Assembly (NCBI RefSeq): GCF_033096445.1
Contig: NZ_AP028155.1
Span: 1,989,880 to 2,053,879, forward strand
Source of the DNA: Butyricimonas faecihominis
Lineage (GTDB): Bacteria; Bacteroidota; Bacteroidia; Bacteroidales; Marinifilaceae
Reading direction: 5' to 3'
DNA: 64,000 nt
In this document: positions 36,422 to 45,244 of the stretch, piece by piece
Position numbering within the stretch: position 1 is the first letter of the stretch
Layout of the letters: every line of letters begins with the position of its first letter
Position numbers and translations under genes: made by a program
Notes under the pieces: generated by a model
Database searches by the model: none
What the model was told of the DNA's origin: nothing
What the model saw: only the letters and a program-made list of their open reading frames with translations

Positions 36422-37591
36422 TTATTTCACAATAATCGTGTTTTTATTCACTTCAAACTTCACTTTCCCGGTTCGCTCGATAAATTTCAACACGTGGGCA
36501 ATATCCTCATGTTTCTTGATGTTCAACGAATAAGGAATTTCTTTCAACTCCTTGTTCGTGTAAAACACGTCAAACGAATACCAGCGTCCCAATTCCTCCA
36601 GAATAAATTCCAAAGGCTTGTTATCAAACACTAAACGACCATCCTTCCACCCCACATATTGTTCTACATCTACCTCAGCCACGGTTAACCTGTCATTTCC
36701 CCGATTAAAATCAGCCTGTTGTCCGGGATTCAATTCCACCTGTTGCCCGTCAGCCTCCACGTTTACCCGTCCCTGTATCAAAGTTGTCAACACGTTCTCC
36801 TCCTTCGTATAAGCCCGTACCCCGAACGACGTTCCCAACACCCGAACCTCCACCTGTTGTGCCTCGACAATAAAAGGCTGTTTCTCGTTACGCTGCACGT
36901 CAAAATATCCCTCTCCCGTCAAGTACACTTTCCGATTCTTTCCCCTAAATTGTTTCGGGAATCTCAATTCCGATTCGGCATTCAGATAAACCGTCGTTCC
37001 GTCAGCCAACACCAAAGTATACTCACCCCCGCGAGGAACACGCAAGGTATGATATATCTCGCAGGAATCTTGCACCCTACCCGAAGCAACCTCCGTGTAA
37101 TTCAACGTATCACCGCTATTCCTCACCCCCTCTTCCAAAGCCCGGTCCATTTCCCGATCCAACATCACTTTCGTACCGTCAGGCAATACCAACTCGGCGA
37201 TAGATACACCGGGAACAATCCGGGGAGAAATCATCTCCGGCCCCGTTTCCCGTGCAGTATCCCATGAAAAATACACGATCCCACCTACCAGCAAAGGCAA
37301 AATAAACAGAGCGGCATAACGCATCCATACCATTTTCCGAGAACGTCGTTTTTTCCGTACTGTCCGGCTTAAAATCCGGTTCCATTCCAGTTCTTGCTGT
37401 TCCGGGGTCTTCACGAAACGACGAATTCCACTCTCCAATCGTTCCATGGAAACCACATTACGAAACAACTCTTCATGTTCCGCTCGCTCGTCTCTCCAAC
37501 GCTTTAACTCATCCATCTCCCCCTCGCTTAACTCTCCTTTCACGTAGCGAACGCTCAATTGTTTTATCCGGTCATTATTCTGAATCTCCAT
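36422..37591 (-). CDS. FecR-family anti-sigma factor (locus 2)
   Basis: The 389-residue product has a cytoplasmic helix bundle (about 1-75, RYVKGELSEGEMDELKRWRDE), a transmembrane helix at about 90-109 (YAALFILPLLVGGIVYF), a FecR domain with VPRGGEYTLVLADGTTVYLNAESELRFP (about 185-215) and a C-terminal DUF4974 STN-like domain (about 315-389). It should hold the locus 2 sigma factor and be relieved by the SusC STN domain. The gap to the sigma gene (290 bases) holds two 11-bp arrays and a hairpin, described separately. Confidence 0.94.
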   Translation of the reverse strand: MEIQNNDRIKQLSVRYVKGELSEGEMDELKRWRDERAEHEELFRNVVSMERLESGIRRFVKTPEQQELEWNRILSRTVRKKRRSRKMVWMRYAALFILPLLVGGIVYFSWDTARETGPEMISPRIVPGVSIAELVLPDGTKVMLDREMDRALEEGVRNSGDTLNYTEVASGRVQDSCEIYHTLRVPRGGEYTLVLADGTTVYLNAESELRFPKQFRGKNRKVYLTGEGYFDVQRNEKQPFIVEAQQVEVRVLGTSFGVRAYTKEENVLTTLIQGRVNVEADGQQVELNPGQQADFNRGNDRLTVAEVDVEQYVGWKDGRLVFDNKPLEFILEELGRWYSFDVFYTNKELKEIPYSLNIKKHEDIAHVLKFIERTGKVKFEVNKNTIIVK

Positions 37592-37700
37592 ATTCTGATA
37601 TTCATTTTATACTAAAGCACGCAAACTTTCATTTGGTGTAATACAAAAACCAATTATTTTTTACTCGAATCAAAATATTTTTCTAATTATACCCTATTTC

Positions 37701-37718
37701 AAGGGTTAAGTAACCCTT
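37701..37718. promoter_or_regulatory. 8-bp palindrome between sigma and FecR genes, locus 2
   Basis: AAGGGTTA-AG-TAACCCTT is a perfect hairpin or operator-like palindrome in the 290-base gap. It is followed on the plus strand by TTTC. It could be a weak terminator or a binding site. Confidence 0.4.
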
Positions 37719-37740
37719 TTCACAAGATTATAATGCCCCA

Positions 37741-37784
37741 TCGCCCTTCCATCTCCCTTTCATCACCCTTTCATCGCCGTTCAG
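37741..37784. repeat. four-unit 11-bp-phased array (TC-start)
   Basis: Consecutive 11-mers read TCGCCCTTCCA, TCTCCCTTTCA, TCACCCTTTCA, TCGCCGTTCAG. All start TC and carry CC(C/G)TT at the same place. Confidence 0.6.
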
Positions 37785-37831
37785 GAAGGACGAGGAAAGG
37801 TTAAAGAATAGGTCTTGTAACGCCCGTTTGG

Positions 37832-37875
37832 TAGTTAAACCCTAGTATTACAGTAGTAAAACCCTAGTATTAGTA
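37832..37875. repeat. four-unit 11-bp-phased array (TAGT-start), also a 22-bp tandem repeat
   Basis: Consecutive 11-mers read TAGTTAAACCC, TAGTATTACAG, TAGTAAAACCC, TAGTATTAGTA. Units 1/3 and 2/4 are near-identical, giving a 22-bp tandem duplication right after the sigma gene stop codon (minus strand). Confidence 0.7.
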
Positions 37876-37880
37876 GGTAT

Positions 37881-38468
37881 TCAGGAAATCCAAGTAAGTA
37901 GAGAAAGAACGTTTTTCAACCGTTCCCTCATATAATGATTGGCATTATTCTTATGCTTTTTGACCGTGTTGACCGATATATTCAATGTTTGTGCGATCTC
38001 TTCATGACTTTTTCCATCGAGGCTCATCTGGTAAACTTCTTTACACGCCGGGGGTAATTCATTGAAGACATCCGATAGGGTTTGAAATATCTCCGATTCC
38101 AGAATCCGATCCAGAAATGACTCGGAATCCTCCCCCTCTGTTACCACCCGCCTAGCATATTTATCCTCCACCTGCTGATGGCGCATCAAATTGAGACAGT
38201 CATTCCGCACGGCTTTATACAAATAGGCCTTCACGGCATATTCCCCCCGGAAATCAGCCCTCTTCTCCCATAAATCGACAAAAGCATCCTGCACGACATC
38301 ATCAATCATCGTATCCTCGTTCAAGTACTTCGCGGCAAAATAACGTAACGCAACCGCATACTTGTCATACAGGACACGGAAAGCCTTCTCGTCCCCTTGA
38401 GAAAAATCAATGATAATATCTAGCTCTTTATCACCCAAATTGATATTATTTAAAACGACACAATTCAA
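37881..38468 (-). CDS. ECF-type RNA polymerase sigma factor (locus 2)
   Basis: The product of about 195 residues has region 2 (FRVLYDKYAVALRYFAAKYL; DDVVQDAFVDLWEKRADFRGEYAVKAYLYKAVRN) and region 4 (LPPACKEVYQMSLDGKSHEEIAQTLNISVNTVKKHK). It has the Bacteroidetes FecI-like layout, paired with the FecR 290 bases downstream. No ATG fits the 5' end. A TTG at 38468 preceded by a purine-rich stretch is the best start and is unusual. A -7 box lies at 38502-38509. Confidence 0.92.
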   Translation of the reverse strand: MNCVVLNNINLGDKELDIIIDFSQGDEKAFRVLYDKYAVALRYFAAKYLNEDTMIDDVVQDAFVDLWEKRADFRGEYAVKAYLYKAVRNDCLNLMRHQQVEDKYARRVVTEGEDSESFLDRILESEIFQTLSDVFNELPPACKEVYQMSLDGKSHEEIAQTLNISVNTVKKHKNNANHYMRERLKNVLSLLTWIS

Positions 38469-38501
38469 CTTTTTCCTTTCCCTACCGTTTACAAAGATAA
38501 A

Positions 38502-38509
38502 ACTTTTAT
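38502..38509 (-). promoter_or_regulatory. -7 box (TATCTTTG) of the locus 2 sigma gene
   Basis: The complement is TATCTTTG, 34 bases before the TTG start at 38468. Confidence 0.65.
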
Positions 38510-38662
38510 TTCAGAACGAAATATAAAAATAGAGAGACTCGATGATAAACCTTTTCTCCCTCGTTTTGTCTTAAATGTAAATGCATTTTAAAAACGCATG
38601 AAATTTACCGGCCACTTAAAATTCTAAATTCCATGCCATTACAAACGTTAATAAAAGAAAGT

Positions 38663-39160
38663 ATGAAAACAGTAACCCTAATTATCTCGTCGCTTTTTCT
38701 TTTCATGGCACTAGGAGTAAGCGCACAACAACACGGCCCACAACATCGCGGGCAAAGAGGTCACATGAACCCCGAAGAAATGGTAAAAAAACAGGTTGAA
38801 CAAATGAAAACCGAGTTGAAACTCAACGAACAACAAGAAAAACAGGTAAAAGATTTGCTTACCGAAAACATCAAACAGAGAGGTGAGCTCATGAAAAAAT
38901 ATCAAGGCCAACGGGATCCCGTGATGGTCAATATGAAAAAGATGGAAGAGCAGCAAAACCTTTCCCTAAAGAAAATCTTGACAGAAGAGCAATATAAAAC
39001 TTACTTGACTAATCTGGAAAAGAGAAAACAAGAAATGGAAAAACGCCGGAAAGAGATGATGGATAAACGTGGCGGACAAAGAGGCGGCCATGGCGATCCT
39101 GCTACTGTAAATGAAGACCACGAATGTAACGGTTGCGGTGGTTGTGGCAAACACAAGTAA
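38663..39160 (+). CDS. exported DUF4890-type Spy-like protein with Cys/His tail
   Basis: The ATG at 38663 gives MKTVTLIISSLFLFMALGVSAQ, a signal peptide; the ATG at 38633 would add ten residues before it. The mature protein is highly charged and helical with the LTxxQ-like pattern LKLNEQQEKQVKDLL and LTEEQYKTYL, as in DUF4890/CpxP/Spy-type periplasmic proteins that bind metals or unfolded proteins. The C-terminus is CNGCGGCGKHK, a likely metal-binding tail. It is the only plus-strand gene between loci 2 and 3 and has its own terminator (39184-39223). Confidence 0.82.
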   Translation: MKTVTLIISSLFLFMALGVSAQQHGPQHRGQRGHMNPEEMVKKQVEQMKTELKLNEQQEKQVKDLLTENIKQRGELMKKYQGQRDPVMVNMKKMEEQQNLSLKKILTEEQYKTYLTNLEKRKQEMEKRRKEMMDKRGGQRGGHGDPATVNEDHECNGCGGCGKHK

Positions 39161-39183
39161 TCCTATATATCGATCAAATCATA

Positions 39184-39223
39184 AAGCCGAATCATTTCTG
39201 CTAACGAGAAAATGATTCGGCTT
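39184..39223. terminator. bidirectional hairpin terminator
   Basis: A perfect 14-bp stem (39184-39197 with 39210-39223) with a 12-base loop lies between the convergent DUF4890 and thioredoxin genes. Confidence 0.85.
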
Positions 39224-39243
39224 CATTTATGAATAAAAATCCT

Positions 39244-40281
39244 CTACTCCCCCAATTTCTGCTCTAAAACCTTCTGTACTTCTTCCGGCTTCGGATTCAC
39301 GGCAAGAATCGTCCCGTCCCGATCGACCAGAAAGACACCGCCCCCGGCATTTCCCAACATATAACGGGTCCACAATTTCTGCCCATCATCCAGCTCGACC
39401 AGTTGCAACCAAGGGTATTTATCCTGAGCAATAGCCTGCTTCATCCGTTCGGTATTCTTGAATTCCCTAGCAACACCGACAATCTCGAAACCTTTATCCT
39501 TATACTTCTCGTAAATCGGGATCATCATTTTCGCCTTTGCCCGGCAAGGCATACACCATGAGGCCCATAAATCAATGATCGCAATTTTCCCATTGATCAC
39601 CTCCGGAACATTTACCACACGCCCTTCCAAATCTGGAGCCTCAAATTCCACGTAATGCCCGCCCGGTTTCACGGAATGAAAACCGTCGATTAACATCTTG
39701 CCCAAACAGGTATATTTACTGGATGCGAATTTTTCTGCCAACACGTGATAAGCATTTTCCAATTCATCGTCCAGCTCCGCCTGATACACCTGACGCCGTT
39801 GTAATTCATCCACCACAAGGAAATAGTACAACTCATCCCATTGCCCCGCACAGAATTTATGCATGAAAGAAAAACGTTTCCAGCCGATCTCCTGTTGTTG
39901 CAATTCTTGGTATTTCCGGTATCTATCATTAAAAACCCCTCCCCGTATCTCGTAGCTTTTATCGGCATTCACCGTGATATGCAATTTTCCGTTCTCGACG
40001 ATAAACGGAACAGTGTACCACACTCTCGGATTCTTAGTTACAAAGATCAATTTGTAACCCTCCACGTGCGGTAATTCCAACACGTATTTAAAACGTCCAT
40101 CCTCTACCGGAACGTACGTCCCGTGGTAACGGGAATCCACCGTGGCATCCACTAAAAGTACTTCTTTTGCCTCCATACCGATCAACTCGCCATGAATCAC
40201 GCAACGAACCTTTTTCTCCCCCGCAATAGCCAGATTTCCCACGAACAAAAGCAATATCAGGCATTTCAAATAATTCGTCAT
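39244..40281 (-). CDS. TlpA-like thioredoxin family protein (locus 3)
   Basis: The 345-residue product has a signal peptide ending near LAIAG without a lipobox Cys, an N-terminal beta domain of DUF4369 type (about 22-120, VRCVIHGELIGMEAKEVLLV), a helical middle part, and a thioredoxin fold with LWASWCMPCRAKAKMMIPIY near residue 245. The motif CMPC differs from CGPC or CSPC in the other three copies. It is the last gene of locus 3, but a strong terminator (40300-40323) separates it from the preceding lipoprotein gene, so it may be expressed at a lower level. Confidence 0.91.
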   Translation of the reverse strand: MTNYLKCLILLLFVGNLAIAGEKKVRCVIHGELIGMEAKEVLLVDATVDSRYHGTYVPVEDGRFKYVLELPHVEGYKLIFVTKNPRVWYTVPFIVENGKLHITVNADKSYEIRGGVFNDRYRKYQELQQQEIGWKRFSFMHKFCAGQWDELYYFLVVDELQRRQVYQAELDDELENAYHVLAEKFASSKYTCLGKMLIDGFHSVKPGGHYVEFEAPDLEGRVVNVPEVINGKIAIIDLWASWCMPCRAKAKMMIPIYEKYKDKGFEIVGVAREFKNTERMKQAIAQDKYPWLQLVELDDGQKLWTRYMLGNAGGGVFLVDRDGTILAVNPKPEEVQKVLEQKLGE

Positions 40282-40299
40282 ATTTTCTCATTTACAAGT

Positions 40300-40323
40300 A
40301 AAAAAGGAGTCGCAAGCGACTCC
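40300..40323 (-). terminator. intrinsic terminator before the locus 3 thioredoxin gene
   Basis: On the minus strand an 8-bp perfect stem (40306-40313 with 40316-40323) is followed by six U residues. It lies 18 bases beyond the stop codon at 40342 and just before the thioredoxin gene start. Confidence 0.9.
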
Positions 40324-40341
40324 TCGAAACTACATTCATCA

Positions 40342-41343
40342 CTATTTTGTAACCGGAAATCCTTCCTGCTCCCGATCCAAACGATACAAATGATAAAAAT
40401 TACCGTTTCCGGGTTCATAAGTTACGTTTATCACCTCTCCCTTACCATTATCACTTTTAACAAGGAAACCATATTCATCCAACGCACAAGAAGTCATTTC
40501 TCCATTCAAATTCAACGACAATGTCCGGGTGTCACTATAATTTTTTTCCAACAAATACCCGTCACCTTTCACCGAGATCAAAGAACCACCGGAATACGTG
40601 TACCCACGCTCATTTATTAAATCCCAACTTAACTCGCTGTGCTTATTCACCTGATAAATCCGATTCGTCACGATTCGCTTTCCATCATACACATATTCAT
40701 ATTTATAAAGCGTACGAGTTTCATAATTTTTAGCATCATCCGGGACAAATGTATCATAAAATGAACGGACATTTACAATTGAAGTACCTTCCCCATACTC
40801 ATAAATAAAAGTCTCCTTATAATCCAGTGTATAGGTATTATCAAAATCATCGCCCAACCCGAAATCGGTTTTAGGAATATAATAACTAAATACTTGCTGT
40901 GTAACCATACTCTCTTCATCAAGAGTCACATCCACTTTGTACAAAGTTCTTGCTATCACGGGAATACTATCTTCCAAAGAATAATTCCCCGTCCCATATT
41001 TTTCTTTCAGCCACAAATCCAAACGAGCGATAGAATCGGCATCCACGTTATACACGTAATCATTCACGGCATAGGTAATAACACCTTGTTCTTTCGTCAC
41101 TGAAAGTCCTCCTTTTCGGCGACCGTTTTTATCATAACGACTCATATTTTCCAACTTATCATTCACGTATTGAATTTTCAACGTGTAATCCCCCCAATGA
41201 TCGTTATGTCCGGTAATTTCGCTCACCCGAACCGGATTAATCGGGCGTACCCCTACCTCGATATTATCATCGTCATCATTACAAGCCACCCAACCCATTG
41301 TCAGTAATAACAGGCAGATCATATTTCTTAATATTGTTCTCAT
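40342..41343 (-). CDS. lipoprotein of unknown function (locus 3)
   Basis: The 333-residue product has a lipoprotein signal (MICLLLLTMGWVAC) and an acidic linker CNDDDDN. The rest is rich in beta strands with repeated Tyr/Gly motifs (YDKNGRRKGGLSVTKEQG, YVYNVDADSIARLDLW, YKYEYVYDGKRIVTN, YTYSGGSLISVKG). These resemble the loosely repeated beta hairpins of YD-repeat or DUF4595-type Bacteroidetes lipoproteins. No family is assigned with confidence. It lies 12 bases after the PKD-like lipoprotein gene in the SusC/SusD operon, so a surface ligand-binding role is likely. Confidence 0.75.
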   Translation of the reverse strand: MRTILRNMICLLLLTMGWVACNDDDDNIEVGVRPINPVRVSEITGHNDHWGDYTLKIQYVNDKLENMSRYDKNGRRKGGLSVTKEQGVITYAVNDYVYNVDADSIARLDLWLKEKYGTGNYSLEDSIPVIARTLYKVDVTLDEESMVTQQVFSYYIPKTDFGLGDDFDNTYTLDYKETFIYEYGEGTSIVNVRSFYDTFVPDDAKNYETRTLYKYEYVYDGKRIVTNRIYQVNKHSELSWDLINERGYTYSGGSLISVKGDGYLLEKNYSDTRTLSLNLNGEMTSCALDEYGFLVKSDNGKGEVINVTYEPGNGNFYHLYRLDREQEGFPVTK

Positions 41344-41355
41344 AAATCGCTTATT

Positions 41356-42933
41356 TTAGTTACCCACTTTATTATAGGCCACTTTCGTAATCCGGCCAAA
41401 TCCTTCATATCTTCCGTGAATCTCACGATTAGGTTCCAGAGTTCCACTCGTCAGTTTGACTATAGGAATTGTTAGTACTTTCCCCTCTCCGGTTGATTCT
41501 TTATAAGTCGTAATAATCAACATCCGGTATTGAGCATTTTGCGTGGTCATCCCGGTAGAACTCGTCTCACTACTCACATTCATCCGACCATATTCCCCCC
41601 GCCACATCGTTAGAGAAGTAATTTCCCCGTCTCTTTCTCTATCCACAATATAACGGCTCTCCGCTGTCACATTCTGGGAATCACCCAAGGCTATCGTGTA
41701 TATCTGATCTTTTGTTGCATAATAAAAATCTGTCGAGATCGGAGATGCAGCAAAACCCACGGCTTCGTTTATTCCGGGACAGTTCGTCAAAACATAACGT
41801 CCTTTCGGTAAATTACTTCCAGTATCTTCCTCTTTGGTCTGCATAGCAGCCAGCCAATAATCATTTCCTTTTTCAGCTTTGAAAACAGTCATTAACTGGG
41901 CATTTTCACCCTCACCCATGTATATAGCGTCATACGCACCCACGTTGTTCACGTCAAACAACAATCCCGGGTTCTGTTCCCTAAATTGCAGGAAGCCATC
42001 ATAACGACTATTGACTTGAAGGAATCGATTCTTGTTTTCATCAAAAGCATAAGGTACAGCATAGTAATATGTCCCACAGACGATCATCTGGCTTACATCA
42101 TAGTCAGCCAAATCAGGAGTGTACATGTAAAAATTGTAATACAAATTACCCCAAGATGAATTTCTTGGATATACCTTCCCATTCACATTCAAGAATTCAA
42201 CTCCCCAATAATCCCACAACATCATATTCTTAGGCTGAAGATCACCGTCAATCGGCACGAAGAAAAGGTCGTTATTCATTTCCCAATCCGCAAACTCGAA
42301 TGGATCAACCCGGTAAATATCCTTATCTGTCAAGATCGTCAGTGTCCGGGAATCAGATTTCACGAACGATTGCATATCTTTCACCAAACCGTTCAGGTTA
42401 TGTTGATTCACGGAAGAATAAACATTCCGATAAAACCGAGTATTCTTTTCCAACAAACCACGAGTAAAATTCATAGACATAATCAATGACACATCTCCCG
42501 TCTCCCCATCCCGTGTATCGGCAACCAACAGTCCCTCACCCAAAGAACTTTCAACTGTCACGGATATTCGGGAAAATTCCTGAATGTCAGTAGTCTTATC
42601 CGTAACCGTCAGAATAAGATCATACGCAGTACTATTCGGTGCAGCCGAAATAGGCTCACGGAAAGTCATTTTATTCGATAATACGGTCTCAGGATACTCG
42701 TTCCCCTGAATCTTCCATTCGTACGTCAAATTCTCGTCGGACACCCCGTTCTTGTAAATAATCGGGTTAATCTCCAACGTATCAAATTGAAAAATCTTCA
42801 CGGCTGTTTCCGCCCCGGCAAATTCGATCACGATAGGCTTTATGATTTTAAAATCTTTGGCAGAATGATCCTCGTAACAAGACATCGCCACGAAAGCCAT
42901 GTATAATAATAAAAATATCGATATTCTTTTCAT
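41356..42933 (-). CDS. PKD-like family lipoprotein (locus 3)
   Basis: The ATG at 42933 gives MKRISIFLLLYMAFVAMSC, a lipoprotein signal. The product of about 525 residues has a PKD/immunoglobulin-like domain (about 30-150, YEWKIQGNEYPETVLSN, TAYDLILTVTDKTTDIQEFS), then beta-rich repeats (GEGLLVADTRDGETGDVSLIMS). This is the PKD-like lipoprotein family found next to SusCD and DUF4843 genes in Bacteroidetes. It lies downstream of the DUF4843 gene and probably forms part of a surface complex. Confidence 0.83.
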   Translation of the reverse strand: MKRISIFLLLYMAFVAMSCYEDHSAKDFKIIKPIVIEFAGAETAVKIFQFDTLEINPIIYKNGVSDENLTYEWKIQGNEYPETVLSNKMTFREPISAAPNSTAYDLILTVTDKTTDIQEFSRISVTVESSLGEGLLVADTRDGETGDVSLIMSMNFTRGLLEKNTRFYRNVYSSVNQHNLNGLVKDMQSFVKSDSRTLTILTDKDIYRVDPFEFADWEMNNDLFFVPIDGDLQPKNMMLWDYWGVEFLNVNGKVYPRNSSWGNLYYNFYMYTPDLADYDVSQMIVCGTYYYAVPYAFDENKNRFLQVNSRYDGFLQFREQNPGLLFDVNNVGAYDAIYMGEGENAQLMTVFKAEKGNDYWLAAMQTKEEDTGSNLPKGRYVLTNCPGINEAVGFAASPISTDFYYATKDQIYTIALGDSQNVTAESRYIVDRERDGEITSLTMWRGEYGRMNVSSETSSTGMTTQNAQYRMLIITTYKESTGEGKVLTIPIVKLTSGTLEPNREIHGRYEGFGRITKVAYNKVGN

Positions 42934-42978
42934 TGTTTTCTTCTTTACTGAATTAAACATCACTCTATAAACATCCCG

Positions 42979-43716
42979 TTAAGGCATTTTTACCTCGTCA
43001 CCCGCATAATCCCCATCTTCATGCCGCAAAGGATCATTCGGATGTTCCCGGTTATACTGGAGCAATGCAGCCTTTACCTTCCCGGCATTAGCCAATAACT
43101 GATTATAACTCCACTTTTCATCCCCCTCTTGAGCTGAAGGATAAGGAATGTATGATACATTCAACACATTCAGAATAAAACGGTACCAACTTATAGAAAA
43201 TTGTTGACCAAAATAAAAAGCAAGATTCCCCCAGTTCTTGGGCTTAACCAACTGATTCGTCATCGACAGCTCGAAATAACGATTGTCAAAACCGGCAAGT
43301 GGGAAGTCTTCATTGGGAACCAATTTTATATTTACCACAAAACTACTGTCACTCATATCCGGTGTACAATGAATTTCCACCGGAACCTCACCAGAGAAAG
43401 ACCCGGCAGGAACCACACCTTCCAACAATTTATATTGTTCCGGACGAGCCGTGTTCACGTAATTCGTATCATTTTCGACCACGGCAATCGACACCTTTCG
43501 TTCATAATCAACGGAATCTCCCGTTGTCGCAACCGTGATATAATACAAATGTACCGTCTCGCCATAATTATCCACGAAACTATATTCATCCTCAGCTTGA
43601 TACATAAACCGCACTCCGGCCTCTTGCCGGTACATTATGGTCTTCTCCTGATCACACGACACCCACAAACTTATTGCCAATGCCGCTATCATTAACCTAA
43701 TTATCATCTGTTTCAT
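42979..43716 (-). CDS. DUF4843 lipoprotein (locus 3)
   Basis: The product of about 245 residues starts at 43716 and has a lipoprotein signal ending VSC. It has a beta-rich core (GVRFMYQAEDEYSFVDNY, YYITVATTGDSVDYERKVSIAVVEND, VEIHCTPDMSDSSFVVNIKLVPNEDF) and a C-terminal WSYNQLLANAGKVKAALLQY helix, matching the DUF4843 family. Members occur beside SusD and PKD-like lipoproteins. It lies 20 bases after SusD. Confidence 0.85.
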   Translation of the reverse strand: MKQMIIRLMIAALAISLWVSCDQEKTIMYRQEAGVRFMYQAEDEYSFVDNYGETVHLYYITVATTGDSVDYERKVSIAVVENDTNYVNTARPEQYKLLEGVVPAGSFSGEVPVEIHCTPDMSDSSFVVNIKLVPNEDFPLAGFDNRYFELSMTNQLVKPKNWGNLAFYFGQQFSISWYRFILNVLNVSYIPYPSAQEGDEKWSYNQLLANAGKVKAALLQYNREHPNDPLRHEDGDYAGDEVKMP

Positions 43717-43736
43717 ACACATACTCTTTTAATCCG

Positions 43737-45233
43737 TTATTTTTTCTTGTAATCTTCCATTCCACCCAAGCCGACATCTCCAGAGGGTAACGGGACCACG
43801 TAAACCGCATCGTTACCCGGCTTGGTCGAGTAAGGAATCTTCTCGAACCCCAACCGTTTATAGTAATAAAACAACTGACCTTCCCCTATAAATTCACGCT
43901 GATACTCCTTCGTGATCTCGTCTTGCACGGTTCCCGCCGTCATGTCATTACCGAGTTTTGCAATTCCCCGGTTGTCCCTCACCGTGTTAAGATACTCGAT
44001 TGCTTTTATCCGATCGGCATCGTTACCCGTTTCCAACAGACATTCCGCCGCCATGTAATACATCTCCGGTTTCCGAATTAGAGGTAACACGCTCCCATGC
44101 GAGTACTCCTCAACCTCCCAGTACTTATAGAAAGCCCAGCCGTCAAAAAAATCATTCACCTTATTGTACCACCGTTTATAACGATAATCCGTGCTTACAC
44201 CATTAACAGCCTCGAATAACTTATTAGCCCGCTCGCTCGAATGATATAACAAATCGGCATTCCGGTTAGGCTTGTTTGCATTGGGATCAATATAATGTTT
44301 AACGCTCTCGAAAAGCTCTGCTATATCCAAGGCAAACACGTGTTCTCTGGAAAAGGTCAGGTCCCGATCTTTCTCGTAGTAAGCGTCAATCGTGTACGAA
44401 TCAATCCAAGAAGTCCGACCGCCCTTGTCAATAAAAGATTTTGCCAACGTCAAGGCTTCCCCTTTTCGTCCCATCCACATATATACACGGGTCAACGTGC
44501 AAACTGCCGCCCAATAATTAAAACGCTTTTCACGATTATCGAAAAACTTATCTTCGTTTGGTAAATCATAATCATCCTGCTTAGGTGCCAATCCGTAAGG
44601 ATCACTATTATTCAGCAATTCTATCGATGCCAATAAATCCTCTTCAATATGAGCCAAAACTTCACCAACAGTCAATTGTTTCGTCAAAACCTTATCATAT
44701 TTTGTCATGTATGGCATACACAATTTCTCCAAATTTTCCGGTTTCTTCGCCAAATTACCCCAACCGAACAAGCGCACCAAATCAAAATGCAAGAATGCCC
44801 TCAATCCCAAGGCTTCCCCTTTCAACACCCCATAAGTTGCTGGGGTAAACAAATTCTGTTGTTTATCTAAATTTTCCAACATATTATTCAGATTCACAAT
44901 AGCGTTGAAAGCCTTGGCCCAAAGAGCATCTGAAACTCCCGAAGTCTGGGAATAATTATAACGGCTCGCATTATAATAAGCGGCTGCCTGATCCTGAATA
45001 TCCGTTTGTTGCCCAATAGCATCCACAAAACCCCACGTGGCTTCCTTTCCGTACAATTCCGGATCACGTAATGTCAGGTAAACCCCCATCAAAGCATCCT
45101 TGAACCCGCTCACCGATTGAAACATCAATTCGGATTTGATTTCTGTCTTCGGGTCCACATCCAACCAATTCTCGCAAGACATTGTCGTGCAGAGTAACAG
45201 TAAAACACAAAATATATCACGTACTTTCTTCAT
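43737..45233 (-). CDS. SusD/RagB family surface lipoprotein (locus 3)
   Basis: The ATG at 45233 gives MKKVRDIFCVLLLLCTTMSC; the longer reading begins with a GTG. The mature protein (about 480 residues) has the N-terminal CENWLDVDPKTEIKSELMFQSVSGFKDALMGVYLTLRDP typical of SusD, TPR-like helices (EALGLRAFLHFDLVRLFGWG) and the C-terminal TKEYQREFIGEGQLFYYYKRLG. It binds ligand for the SusC encoded 11 bases upstream. Confidence 0.93.
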   Translation of the reverse strand: MKKVRDIFCVLLLLCTTMSCENWLDVDPKTEIKSELMFQSVSGFKDALMGVYLTLRDPELYGKEATWGFVDAIGQQTDIQDQAAAYYNASRYNYSQTSGVSDALWAKAFNAIVNLNNMLENLDKQQNLFTPATYGVLKGEALGLRAFLHFDLVRLFGWGNLAKKPENLEKLCMPYMTKYDKVLTKQLTVGEVLAHIEEDLLASIELLNNSDPYGLAPKQDDYDLPNEDKFFDNREKRFNYWAAVCTLTRVYMWMGRKGEALTLAKSFIDKGGRTSWIDSYTIDAYYEKDRDLTFSREHVFALDIAELFESVKHYIDPNANKPNRNADLLYHSSERANKLFEAVNGVSTDYRYKRWYNKVNDFFDGWAFYKYWEVEEYSHGSVLPLIRKPEMYYMAAECLLETGNDADRIKAIEYLNTVRDNRGIAKLGNDMTAGTVQDEITKEYQREFIGEGQLFYYYKRLGFEKIPYSTKPGNDAVYVVPLPSGDVGLGGMEDYKKK

Positions 45234-45244
45234 AATCACTAGTG

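Noticed and set aside
37741-37875. CRISPR array
   Set aside because: Units are 11 bp with no unique spacers and there are no cas genes.
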